A stretch of 64,000 nucleotides of DNA, taken from NCBI RefSeq assembly GCF_016921115.1, contig NZ_JAFFZS010000020.1, positions 1-64,000 on the forward strand, in the 5' to 3' direction. The position numbers were made by a program, and so were the translations under genes. This document shows, piece by piece, positions 17,250 through 24,456 of the stretch (position 1 is its first letter; every line of letters begins with the position of its first letter). The DNA comes from Streptomyces actuosus. GTDB taxonomy: Bacteria; Actinomycetota; Actinomycetes; Streptomycetales; Streptomycetaceae. The notes beneath the pieces are model-generated. The model was given only the letters and a program-made list of their open reading frames with translations. It made no database searches and was not told the DNA's origin.

Positions 17250-17264
17250 GAACGTTCTGTAGAG

Positions 17265-17302
17265 GCAAGAGGAGCACCCCGGGCCCGGCGTGCTCCTCTT
17301 GC
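17265..17302 (-). terminator. hairpin terminator, distal
   Basis: Perfect 13-bp arms (GCAAGAGGAGCAC at 17265-17277, complement at 17290-17302). It is downstream of the minus-strand kinase gene, the second of two such hairpins. Confidence 0.7.
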
Positions 17303-17331
17303 TTGCACGGAACGTAGACGCTCCGGAACGA

Positions 17332-17374
17332 CGAAGAGACCACCCGGCCCGACAGAGCGGGGGTGGTCTCTTCG
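17332..17374 (-). terminator. hairpin terminator, proximal
   Basis: Perfect 13-bp arms (CGAAGAGACCACC at 17332-17344, complement at 17362-17374), 109 bp after the kinase stop. With the next hairpin it forms a double stop that shields the repeat cluster from leftward transcription. Confidence 0.7.
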
Positions 17375-17482
17375 TTCGGCGCCACGAGTCCGCCGGAGCG
17401 CGACGGTCGTCGGGGCTCCTGAGCGTCATCGCGCGCGAGCGTAGCGAGCTGCCAAGGGTCGCGCGGCCAAGGGCCGCACCTT

Positions 17483-18046
17483 CTATCTACTGCCCTGCTG
17501 AGCAGCTTCGTCCAGTGCCTTCAGGACCGAATCGGGGTCGCCGTTGTACACGATGTGAGGCTCGTCTGGCTCCGGAGGTATGAACCGGGTCCGGTAGCGG
17601 AGTAGGTCGCTCTCGGCGAAGTAGATCGAGTTCGGGTCGGCCTCATGCCGCGCATTTCGCTTGCTCACACGGGCCCAGAGTTCTTCGTGGCTCGCCTCCA
17701 GGTAGACGAGCACCGTGCTCGCACCCGCGCCGGTCGCGATCGACCGCCAACGAGCACGGTCGTCCGGTGTCCAGAACCCGTGGTCGACCACCACGTCATG
17801 CCCGGCACGGAGTTGCCCGCGGAGTTCCTCGGCGACCTCTTCGAGGACCGGGCGTTCAAGGGTCGGAAAAATGCCCCGCGGGAAGTCGACCCCGTAGACG
17901 CCATGTCGGCGGAACATCTCTTCGTCGGGGCACAGCCGCGCGAACCCACGGGCTGTGAGCGCACGGGAAAGCGTCGTCTTGCCTGAGCCGGGGAGTCCTG
18001 CCATCAGCACGCAGAACGGCCGCGAGGTGTCGTGGGTGGCTGTCAC
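17483..18046 (-). CDS. P-loop small-molecule/nucleotide kinase-like protein
   Basis: 187 aa. Walker A motif MAGLPGSGKTT near residue 15, then CPDEEMFR, VVVDHGFW with a Walker B-like aspartate, and a lid-like Arg segment (RVSKRNARHEADPNS). The fold is the AAA_33/zeta-toxin/polynucleotide-kinase type; the substrate is unknown. Its start overlaps the GntR stop by 4 bp (ATGA at 18043-18046), so it is the second gene of that unit. In an integrative element it could be cargo, for example a toxin-like or metabolite kinase. Not resolved. Confidence 0.75.
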   Translation of the reverse strand: MTATHDTSRPFCVLMAGLPGSGKTTLSRALTARGFARLCPDEEMFRRHGVYGVDFPRGIFPTLERPVLEEVAEELRGQLRAGHDVVVDHGFWTPDDRARWRSIATGAGASTVLVYLEASHEELWARVSKRNARHEADPNSIYFAESDLLRYRTRFIPPEPDEPHIVYNGDPDSVLKALDEAAQQGSR

Positions 18047-18801
18047 TGGGCGACGTCCGATTCAGTGCGCCACGTACGACCGGGGCCCCCGAGGTCAACG
18101 CCGTACTCCACAATGTTGCTCTCGCTGTCGACGAACTTCGCTGTCATCACGACTACCGGCTCCGCCGGCGGCTTTGCGGGGTCCAGCTCCAGGAGCTGCG
18201 CATCCTCAGGTGTGAGTAGGCGTGCTGATGCGGTGTCGATGCGATGGGTGACAGGTCGGCCTGTGGCCTGCGCGATGAGCTGTAGCGAGGTGCTGCCGGT
18301 CAGCCGCTCGTTCTTCGCCAACTCCGGGATCAACTTCCCGTACCAGGAAGGAATCCATGACGTGGAGTGCGCCACGATCCCGTGGCGGTCGCGGTACACG
18401 CGACGCCGCCTGATTACGTCCGAACCCGGTTCGATGTCCAGTGCCCGGGCCACATCTGCGGGTGCTGGCACCACGGCGGCCTGGTGGGAGTCGGAGCGTT
18501 CGCCGGACCCCCAACTTGACCCGCTGCGGCGGCCTCGGTCCTGCCGCTGGGAGCCGGAAGACATCGGAGCAGGACGGTCCAGCACCTCTGTCCCGATGCC
18601 GTGAATCCCCCTGACAAGCCCTTCGGTGCGGAGTTTCCTCAACGCCTTTTCGGCGGTCGCGGTGCTGACTTTCCACTCCTGCGCGAGGTTCTTGATGCTC
18701 GGCAGGAGAGAGCCCGGCTGTAGTTCGCCGGACGTGATCAGCTCCGTGTAGTGGGCGGCAATCTGCGCGTACGGCGCTCGATTGTCGGCCTGATCCGACA
18801 T
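18043..18801 (-). CDS. GntR family regulator (HutC type, UTRA domain)
   Basis: 252 aa. N-terminal winged helix: YAQIAAHYTELITSGELQPG, LPSIKNLAQEW, STATAEKALRKLRTEGLV. The C-terminal UTRA ligand domain starts near residue 110 (IRRRRVYRDRHGIVAHSTSW). Many integrative elements of Streptomyces carry a GntR regulator of this kind (KorSA-like) that keeps excision and transfer genes off. It is divergent from the coupled operon at 19033. The 232-bp gap carries a three-fold 10-bp repeat overlapping a -35 box, so repression of both directions is likely. Confidence 0.85.
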   Translation of the reverse strand: MSDQADNRAPYAQIAAHYTELITSGELQPGSLLPSIKNLAQEWKVSTATAEKALRKLRTEGLVRGIHGIGTEVLDRPAPMSSGSQRQDRGRRSGSSWGSGERSDSHQAAVVPAPADVARALDIEPGSDVIRRRRVYRDRHGIVAHSTSWIPSWYGKLIPELAKNERLTGSTSLQLIAQATGRPVTHRIDTASARLLTPEDAQLLELDPAKPPAEPVVVMTAKFVDSESNIVEYGVDLGGPGRTWRTESDVAQ

Positions 18802-18847
18802 CTCGCTTGCTCCCTTGTCTCAGTGGACGGCATCCCTACTGTACCCC

Positions 18848-18880
18848 TTGACACCCTAGGGTGCCCTAGGGAACCTTAGG
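18848..18880. promoter_or_regulatory. operator-like triple repeat over a -35 box
   Basis: CCTAGG at 18855 and 18865 and CTTAGG at 18875 repeat with an exact 10-bp period. TTGACA at 18848-18853, facing the 19033 operon, abuts the first copy. This is a good candidate for the operator of the adjacent GntR protein or the XRE protein. Confidence 0.6.
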
Positions 18881-18971
18881 GATGTGCTCGCCGGGTGGGT
18901 TGGTCGATCAGAGACCGCCTATCTGGCGTGCGCTGAACAGCGAAACGTCCTGGTCAGGCCAGGAAAAGCAA

Positions 18972-19006
18972 GGAGCGGCTTCCACCGCCAAGCAGACAGC
19001 CGCTCC
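18972..19006 (+). other. leader hairpin before the coupled operon
   Basis: Perfect 9-bp arms GGAGCGGCT (18972-18980) and AGCCGCTCC (18998-19006), ending 26 bp before the ATG at 19033. It could attenuate or stabilise the leader transcript. Confidence 0.45.
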
Positions 19007-19032
19007 CTGACCCTCGAAGGGGCAAAACCATC

Positions 19033-19356
19033 ATGCCTTTAACTGTCGTGGGACGGACGAACGATCAGGTGACGGGGCTGGACGGCTCGCCGGTCGGAGG
19101 ACTGTCGTTCGGTGAGTTGCTGGGATTGCTGACCTACAGCCCGGCCCTGTTGCTGCTCGGGGACGAGGTCGACGACCCGGCCGCGCTGCGGGCGGCGGCA
19201 CGGACCGCGCTCGCCACGGCGGCGGCGTGGGAGCTGGAGGCGTGGGCCTCGATGGCCCTGGACGTCCATAGCGGCCGTGTGCCCGGGAACGTGTTGTGCT
19301 CGTTCGTGGCCCGTCTTGGTGCCGCGATCACGCGTACGTTCGGGGTGACGGCGTGA
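19033..19356 (+). CDS. small protein of unknown function, first in operon
   Basis: 107 aa, acidic, Ala/Leu-rich and probably helical (LLGDEVDDPAALRAAARTAL). ATG at 19033 with GAAGGGG upstream. No recognised domain, signal or membrane segment. Its stop overlaps the next start (GTGA at 19353-19356). Small genes like this commonly lead the replication operon of actinomycete elements. Role unknown. Confidence 0.7.
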   Translation: MPLTVVGRTNDQVTGLDGSPVGGLSFGELLGLLTYSPALLLLGDEVDDPAALRAAARTALATAAAWELEAWASMALDVHSGRVPGNVLCSFVARLGAAITRTFGVTA

Positions 19357-19781
19357 GCGCCCCGACCACGACCACCGTGTCTGCGCTGCGTGTGCGTGTG
19401 GACGGTGTGGTGCCCCGGCAGCCGTCGGAGTTGCAGGCGGCGGACACGCCGCTCGGGCGGGCGCGGGTTGCGCGTGGCTGGTCGCAGGACAAGGTGGTGC
19501 GGGCCCTGGTACTGCTCGCGGAGCACTGGGGCTGGCAGATCGCTTCCGAGGCGTCGCTTCGGGTGTACATGTCGGACTGGGAGCGCGGGGTACGCCGCCC
19601 GAACGAGACGTACCGGGTCCTGTTGTCCAGCCTGTACCGGACGACCCCGGCCGAACTCGGCTTGACCGTGCAGCGGCGTGAGAGCGCCATGGATGAGCTG
19701 TTGGCCCGGGTCAACGATCTGGCCGCAGTGGTCGAGCGGCTGACCACCGCCCTGGGCACCGTGCGGGGGGCGAGCGCGTGA
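19353..19781 (+). CDS. XRE-like helix-turn-helix protein
   Basis: 142 aa from GTG 19353. The HTH runs near residues 30-80: LGRARVARGWSQDKVVRAL, ... YMSDWERGVRRP, ... YRVLLSSLYRTTPAELGL, the pattern of XRE/Cro domains with an unusually long middle. A C-terminal helix (MDELLARVNDLAAVVERL) looks like a short coiled coil for dimerisation. It is coupled by 4-bp overlaps on both sides. Likely a DNA-binding regulator of the element; the AGCGTCCGC or CCTAGGG repeats are candidate sites. Confidence 0.75.
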   Translation: MSAPTTTTVSALRVRVDGVVPRQPSELQAADTPLGRARVARGWSQDKVVRALVLLAEHWGWQIASEASLRVYMSDWERGVRRPNETYRVLLSSLYRTTPAELGLTVQRRESAMDELLARVNDLAAVVERLTTALGTVRGASA

Positions 19782-20308
19782 CCGTCCCCTGTGGTCTGAA
19801 CTCCGCGCGGCGGCGCGTGCGCAAGGAACAGCTCGCGCGCCGCCACGGGCAGCGCTGCACCTACTGCCGTCAGCCGTTCGCCGATCTGCGTGAGGCAACC
19901 CTGGATCACGTCGCGCCGTGCTCGTTGTGGCGGTCGTGGTCGGTCACCTCGCTGATGCTGGCGTGCGTCGACTGCAACCAGGCCAAGGCCGACCGCTTCC
20001 CGCTCTCTCTCGCCCTGGTCCTGCTGGCATGGGTCGACCCGACGGCGCCGGTGGTCCGCCCGGTCGACCTGCCGCTCCTGGCCCGACTCGCAGCCGCCCA
20101 CCACACGGCGCCGACCAGCGTGACGACCCCCGTCACGCCCGGCGTCACGCCCCGACCGGCCGACCCGAACGGCGAACGGTCTACCCGCACCCTGCACGAA
20201 TCGAGCACGCCCGGTCGTGTGCGCTCGATCGTGCGATCCGACTGCCTGCGTGTGCCCCGCCCGGTGCGGTCGTGCGCGGGCCCGACCCAAGAGGCGGTGT
20301 TCGCGTGA
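19778..20308 (+). CDS. HNH endonuclease-like protein
   Basis: 176 aa from GTG 19778. The HNH core lies in residues ~25-70: CTYCRQPF, then LDHVAPCS (the first His), then ACVDCNQAKADR. This gives two CxxC-type pairs plus the H and N residues of the motif. The C-terminal ~80 residues are low-complexity Pro/Thr/Arg. HNH enzymes nick or cut DNA; in small mobile elements they may serve in replication, packaging or defence. Coupled by 4-bp overlaps to the XRE and ATPase genes. Activity is inferred from the motif only. Confidence 0.75.
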   Translation: MTVPCGLNSARRRVRKEQLARRHGQRCTYCRQPFADLREATLDHVAPCSLWRSWSVTSLMLACVDCNQAKADRFPLSLALVLLAWVDPTAPVVRPVDLPLLARLAAAHHTAPTSVTTPVTPGVTPRPADPNGERSTRTLHESSTPGRVRSIVRSDCLRVPRPVRSCAGPTQEAVFA

Positions 20309-21924
20309 CGACCACCCGATCCGACCGGCCCGTCAACGGCCACGCCCACCCCGGCACGAATCGGACGGCCGTCGACCCGACCCGACCGGCACCGCGCCGA
20401 TCCGGGCACGGCGCCGACGGCAAGCCCCCGCCGGCCGCCGCGCGGATCGTGGCCATGGCACGGGAGCAGTACCGGTTCGTGATGTCCCCCGACGGCCGCC
20501 CGTACGCGGTCGCGCTCGCCGGGCCGAACATCGCGCTGCCGCTGCGGAACAAGGGCGGGTTGCGTCAGCGGCTGGCCCGGCAGTTCGCGGACGCCTACCC
20601 CGGCGAGGTGGCCTCACAGTCCGCGCTCGCGGACGCCATGACCGTACTGGAGGGCATCGCGGAAGACACCGACCCCGAACCGGTGCACCTGCGGGTGGGG
20701 CGCGATCCGTCCGGCGCGGTCGTGGTCGACCTCGGCAGCACCGACGGCCGCGCGGTCGTCGTGACCGGCGGCGGCTGGAAGGTGGTCGACCGGGCCCCGG
20801 TGCTCTTCCGCCGCTCCGGCGCCATGGCCCCGATGCCCGAACCCGTCCTGGACGGTGACGGACTGGCCAAGCTGCACGCCCTGCTGAACATGGACGTCTC
20901 CGCGTTTCACCAGCTCGTAGCCTGGCTCGTCGCTGCGTGGATCCCGGACATCCCGCACCCCGCGTTGGTCTGCAAGGGCGAACAGGGCACCGGCAAGTCC
21001 AAGGCCGCGCAGATGTTCATCAACCTCATCGACCCGTCCCCGGCCGCCAAGCGCAGCCAGCCACGCGACGAAAAGGCGTGGTCCCGGCAGGCGTTCAGCT
21101 CATGGGCACTCTGCCTGGACAACATCTCAACGATCCCGCCATGGCTGTCGGACACCCTGTGCAAGGCGGTGACCGGTGACGGCGTGGTCGACCGCGCCCT
21201 GTACACCGATGACGACGTGGTCGTCCTCACCTTCAAGCGGGTGCTGGCCATGACCACGATCGACGCGGGAGCTCTCGCCGGGGACCTGGCCGAACGCGTG
21301 CTCATGCTCGACTTGCAGCTCATCGACTCCGACCGGCGTCGCTCCGAGGAGGAGTTGGACGCCACCTTCGAGGCGGTACGGCCCGCCGTGCTCGGGGCCC
21401 TGTTCGACGTGCTGGCGTGCGTGCTCGCGGTCCTGCCGTCGGTGCGGCTGGAGTCCATGCCGCGCATGGCCGACTTCGCCCGCGTGCTCGCAGCCGTCGA
21501 CCAGACACAGGGCTGGCACACCCTGGCCGACTACCTCGCCACATCGGCGAACGTCGCCACGGACGCGTTGGAGGGCGACCCCTTCGCCATGGCCATTGCC
21601 CACCTGGTGGACCAGGCGGGCACCTGGCAGGGCACCGCCGGACAGTTGCTCGAAGCGCTGCCAGCGCCGTTGGTCCGGCCGCCGACCTGGCCCAAGGACG
21701 CCACCCGCGCCAGCGGACGCGTCAAGCGGCTCGCCCCACTGCTGCGGTCCATCGGAATCAGGGTGGACGACACGCAGCGTAGCCGCGACCGGCACCGACA
21801 CCGACTCCTCACATTGTCCCGCGCACCCGACGAGGACGAGTCAGCGTCCGCACCCGAACAGGCCCATCTCTGGCCGGAGGTGGCCCGGCCGGGGCACTTT
21901 GAACCTTCGCCCGACCAGCGCTGA
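20305..21924 (+). CDS. P-loop ATPase, replication-helicase-like
   Basis: 539 aa from GTG 20305, which overlaps the HNH stop; the longer upstream frame is antisense noise. Walker A CKGEQGTGKSK has Lys231, followed by ALCLDNISTIPP (Walker B/sensor region) and LAMTTIDAGALAGDLAERVL. The fold is close to ATPases next to or within phage and plasmid primase-helicase proteins (DUF927/D5-like). The N-terminal region has no clear primase motif. It probably drives replication of the excised element; the ATPase class is solid, the replication role inferred from its operon and the flanking repeats. The C-terminal tail is acidic. Confidence 0.8.
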   Translation: MTTTRSDRPVNGHAHPGTNRTAVDPTRPAPRRSGHGADGKPPPAAARIVAMAREQYRFVMSPDGRPYAVALAGPNIALPLRNKGGLRQRLARQFADAYPGEVASQSALADAMTVLEGIAEDTDPEPVHLRVGRDPSGAVVVDLGSTDGRAVVVTGGGWKVVDRAPVLFRRSGAMAPMPEPVLDGDGLAKLHALLNMDVSAFHQLVAWLVAAWIPDIPHPALVCKGEQGTGKSKAAQMFINLIDPSPAAKRSQPRDEKAWSRQAFSSWALCLDNISTIPPWLSDTLCKAVTGDGVVDRALYTDDDVVVLTFKRVLAMTTIDAGALAGDLAERVLMLDLQLIDSDRRRSEEELDATFEAVRPAVLGALFDVLACVLAVLPSVRLESMPRMADFARVLAAVDQTQGWHTLADYLATSANVATDALEGDPFAMAIAHLVDQAGTWQGTAGQLLEALPAPLVRPPTWPKDATRASGRVKRLAPLLRSIGIRVDDTQRSRDRHRHRLLTLSRAPDEDESASAPEQAHLWPEVARPGHFEPSPDQR

Positions 21925-21983
21925 CGTAGCCGGAACACCCGCCGGGCCGGGCCGCACACCAGCGGCCCGGACACGTCGAACCT

Positions 21984-22095
21984 GCGGACACTACAGCCGT
22001 CCCGCGCCCCCAGCGTCCGCACTAGCGTCCACACTCCTCACCCCCACTGGCCTGCGGCAACGCGGCTGTGCGGACGCTAGGGCGCTGCGGACGCT
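21984..22095. repeat. right cluster of AGCGTCCGC repeats
   Basis: Five copies or near copies: 21984 (GCGGACACT), 22012, 22024 (AGCGTCCAC), 22070 and 22087. Both orientations occur. The cluster lies between the ATPase stop and the Xis-like gene, so it may form the Xis promoter-operator or a second half of an origin. Confidence 0.7.
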
Positions 22096-22174
22096 GAGAC
22101 ACACCAACTCTCCAGGACGGCGACCGGCACCACTCCCACGCACCGCCCCACGGACACGAGGAGTCACCACCGCC

Positions 22175-22414
22175 ATGGCCACCGAAGAGCCGACCGACCC
22201 GCGCGCCATCCTGCGCGGCGGCCTCCCGGACCGCTACCTCACCCCCGAAGACCTGGTCACCATGTTCAGCCTCCCCAGCGTCGAGACCGTCTACCAGTGG
22301 CGCCGCAAGCGCATCGGCCCGCCCGGCTTCCGCGTCGGCCGCTACCTCCGCTTCAACCCGGCCGCCGTACAGGCGTGGGAGGCCGAACGGACCGCCCTCG
22401 AAGACGCGGCCTGA
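22175..22414 (+). CDS. excisionase-like helix-turn-helix protein
   Basis: 79 aa from ATG 22175, preceded by GAGGAG. It has the short MerR/Xis-like winged helix: YLTPEDLVTMFSLPSVETVYQWRRKRIGPPGFRVGRYLRF, then VQAWEAERTA. This is the common layout of excisionases just upstream of integrase genes in actinomycete elements. It would bend DNA at the attachment region and direct excision. It is separated from the integrase by an unusual 590-bp repeat block, so the two are probably not simply coupled. Confidence 0.85.
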   Translation: MATEEPTDPRAILRGGLPDRYLTPEDLVTMFSLPSVETVYQWRRKRIGPPGFRVGRYLRFNPAAVQAWEAERTALEDAA

Positions 22415-22425
22415 GCCGTCCCACC

Positions 22426-22830
22426 CGACGGGGAGGCACCACCCGCCGGGCCGGGGAGGCGGGGAGAACTCCCCAACCGCCTCCCCGGCCCACATCCCCC
22501 GCACTGAACAGCGCAAACAGCCGTTTGGGGAGGCGGGGAGGCACCCCCGGAACCCTCCCGAAACCCCCCTCTGACGGCCGTTCCCGGAACCTGTCTCCGC
22601 CTCCCCGCCGGACCCCAGGCGGACACCGTGAGCGGCAGGGAGGCACGGCCCGCCGACCCAGGGAGTCAGGGAGAACTCCCTGACCACCTCCCTGACCCGC
22701 CTCCCTCCATCTGATCAGCGCAAACGGCCGCTCAGGGAGGCAGGGAGGCATGCCCCCAGCACCCCCCGAAAATCCCCTCCTGAAGGCACCCGAGACCCCC
22801 TCTCTCCGCCTCCCTGAGACCCGCCGGGGC
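22426..22830. repeat. two-copy 207-bp tandem repeat with hairpins
   Basis: Copy A starts at about 22426 and copy B at about 22633. Landmarks keep a ~207-bp offset, for example GCGCAAAC at 22511 and CAGCGCAAAC near 22716. Each copy has a hairpin with an AGAACT-type turn (22450-22489 and 22659-22694) and further arms of the same word. Copy A uses GGGGAGG/CCTCCCC; copy B uses CAGGGAG/CTCCCTG. Both sides of each stem changed together. No gene is seen here. Possible roles are recombination arm sites, an origin, or a transcription barrier before the integrase. Confidence 0.7.
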
Positions 22831-22837
22831 CCCGCTG

Positions 22838-22863
22838 CCGGTAGCGGCCCGACTCGCTACCGG
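22838..22863. repeat. 9-bp inverted repeat before integrase
   Basis: CCGGTAGCG (22838-22846) and CGCTACCGG (22855-22863) with an 8-bp gap. Further TAGC words follow to about 22927. Possible operator or weak terminator upstream of the integrase gene. Confidence 0.45.
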
Positions 22864-23004
22864 TAGCAACCCCGCTAGCACCCCAAACCCCCAGCGATCA
22901 GGCCTCTAGCAAGTAGCGGGCCCGATCCAGCACACCCCGAAACCGGCCGGACGGACGCCACCAAGGCCCGCCGCCCCCTGCTACCGCGAAGGGAGTCAGC
23001 CCGC

Positions 23005-24267
23005 ATGGCTGGCCACATCCAAGACCGCTGGTACAAGACCGAGACCGACGCGAAGGGCAAGACCATCCGCGTCAAGACCGACCGGCACGGCACGGGCATG
23101 CGCTACCGCGCCCGGTACATCGGCCCCGACGGCACCGAGAAGTCCAAGAGCTTCCCTGACGGCAAGAAGCGTCTCGCTGAGAAGTGGCTCAGCGCGATCG
23201 AGACGGACATGACGCGCGGTCAGTACACCGACCCCAAGTCCATGCAGATCACGTTCCGGCAGTACGCCGAGAAGTGGTTGGACACCAAGACACCCAGCGC
23301 GATGACCCGGAAGGAACTCGGCCGGCGCCTCCGGCTGCATGCATACCCGGTGCTCGGCTCCCGTCCGATCGGAACCTTCCGGCCTGAGCACATCAGGGAG
23401 TTCGTTGCTGCCCTGGAGGCGAAGCCCGGTGTCGGTCCTTCCTACGCCCGGAACATCTTCGCGGACGTTCAGGCGGTCCTGTCTGCCGCTGTCGACGACA
23501 CCTTGTTGTCGCGCAACCCGTGTGGTGCACGGACCGTCCGGCGACCCAAGCCTGACCCGCATCCCGTAGTTCCTTGGGTGCCCGCCCAGGTGTTCGGCGT
23601 TCGCGCTGCCCTTCTCGATCGGTACCGAGCGATGGTCGACGTCGGGGCCGGATGCGGCCTACGCCAGGGCGAGGTGTTCGGGCTTGCTGAGGACGCCATC
23701 GACGTCGAGGGACGCACGCTCCGCGTGGTCCGGCAGATCAAGCACGTGGAAGGGCATCCGGTTTTCGCCCTGCCCAAGGGCGGCAAGCAGCGTGACGTGC
23801 CGTTGCCGGGCTCCGTGGTGGAAGCCCTGCGGGCGCATATGGACGCCTTCAAGCCTGTGGAGATCACGTTGCCGTGGGACGTGCCGGAGGGGCCGAAGGT
23901 GTCCGCCCGGCTGGTCTTCACGGCCGAGCAAGGCGGCATGGTGTGGCGGAGCAACTTCAACGGCAAGGAGTGGAAGCCCGCGCTTGCTGTCGCTGGGCTC
24001 ATCCCGGCAGTGGATGAGGACGGCAAGTATGAGTCGGCGCGCGAGCACGGCATGCACGCCCTGAGGCACTTCTACGCGTCCGCATTGCTGGACGCGGGCG
24101 AGAACATCAAGGCCGTCAGCGAGTACATGGGGCACGCTGACCCAGGGTTGACGCTGAGGGTGTACGCCCACCTGATGCCCGACAGCCGGGAGCGTGCCCG
24201 CCGGGCCATCGACACCGTGTTCCAGCGCCTCTCCCAGGAAGATCACGGCCCACAGACGGCCCAGTGA
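23005..24267 (+). CDS. tyrosine recombinase (site-specific integrase)
   Basis: 420 aa from ATG 23005 with GAAGGGAG upstream. The N-terminal arm-binding part (residues 1-60) is followed by a SAM-like core-binding domain (MQITFRQYAEKWLDTK). The catalytic domain has Arg in GCGLRQGEVFGL, HALRHFYAS (HxxR), GHADPGLTLRVY and the nucleophile Tyr387. All five catalytic positions look intact, so it should be active. The last codons (GPQTAQ) are encoded by the 18-bp repeat found at the far end of the element, so the attachment site may overlap the gene's 3' end. A strong terminator follows. Confidence 0.95.
   Translation: MAGHIQDRWYKTETDAKGKTIRVKTDRHGTGMRYRARYIGPDGTEKSKSFPDGKKRLAEKWLSAIETDMTRGQYTDPKSMQITFRQYAEKWLDTKTPSAMTRKELGRRLRLHAYPVLGSRPIGTFRPEHIREFVAALEAKPGVGPSYARNIFADVQAVLSAAVDDTLLSRNPCGARTVRRPKPDPHPVVPWVPAQVFGVRAALLDRYRAMVDVGAGCGLRQGEVFGLAEDAIDVEGRTLRVVRQIKHVEGHPVFALPKGGKQRDVPLPGSVVEALRAHMDAFKPVEITLPWDVPEGPKVSARLVFTAEQGGMVWRSNFNGKEWKPALAVAGLIPAVDEDGKYESAREHGMHALRHFYASALLDAGENIKAVSEYMGHADPGLTLRVYAHLMPDSRERARRAIDTVFQRLSQEDHGPQTAQ
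24245..24262. repeat. candidate attR repeat
   Basis: 18-bp exact copy of 15517-15534, lying in the last codons of the integrase gene. A further GACGGCCC copy follows at 24274, inside the terminator. Confidence 0.6.
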
Positions 24268-24274
24268 GGCACTG

Positions 24275-24314
24275 ACGGCCCCTGAACTGCCCTTCTGCAC
24301 AGGTCAGGGGCCGT
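24275..24314 (+). terminator. integrase terminator
   Basis: Perfect 11-bp arms (ACGGCCCCTGA at 24275-24285, TCAGGGGCCGT at 24304-24314), followed by TTCCCTT. Confidence 0.75.
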
Positions 24315-24456
24315 TTCCCTTGCATCACCCTCAGATGTTCCTCAACTCTGCTTTGGGGCGCGCGGTGCGCGGGCATCGTCCCGTCACGCAGCGAGCGAGG
24401 CGCCCACGGGGGCTGCTTCGGGGGGCTTTCGAAGGATTCGGAAGGAGGGTGACGCC

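Larger units (their letters stand above)
15517..24262. mobile_element. integrative element with tyrosine integrase
   Basis: About 8.7 kb bounded by an exact 18-bp direct repeat (15517-15534 and 24245-24262), with the integrase at the right end. Contents from the left: a small Cys/His protein, a membrane protein with TTA codons, a ~1-kb repeat-rich non-coding region, a kinase and GntR gene (minus strand), a four-gene coupled operon with an ATPase, an Xis-like gene, a tandem repeat block and the integrase. It resembles actinomycete integrative elements, but no TraB/FtsK translocase or recognised primase was found, so it may be mobilisable, satellite-like or defective. The outer limits are inferred; an 11-bp match at 15402 and 24337 is an alternative. 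Confidence 0.7.

Noticed and set aside
15402..24347. GTTCCTCAACT at 15402-15412 and 24337-24347 as the attachment core
   Set aside because: Only 11 bp exact (about 18 of 22 when extended); weaker than the 18-bp repeat just inside. Kept as an alternative boundary, not the main call.
24268..24456. tRNA gene as the integration target
   Set aside because: No cloverleaf seen near either end of the element; the target appears to be intergenic.
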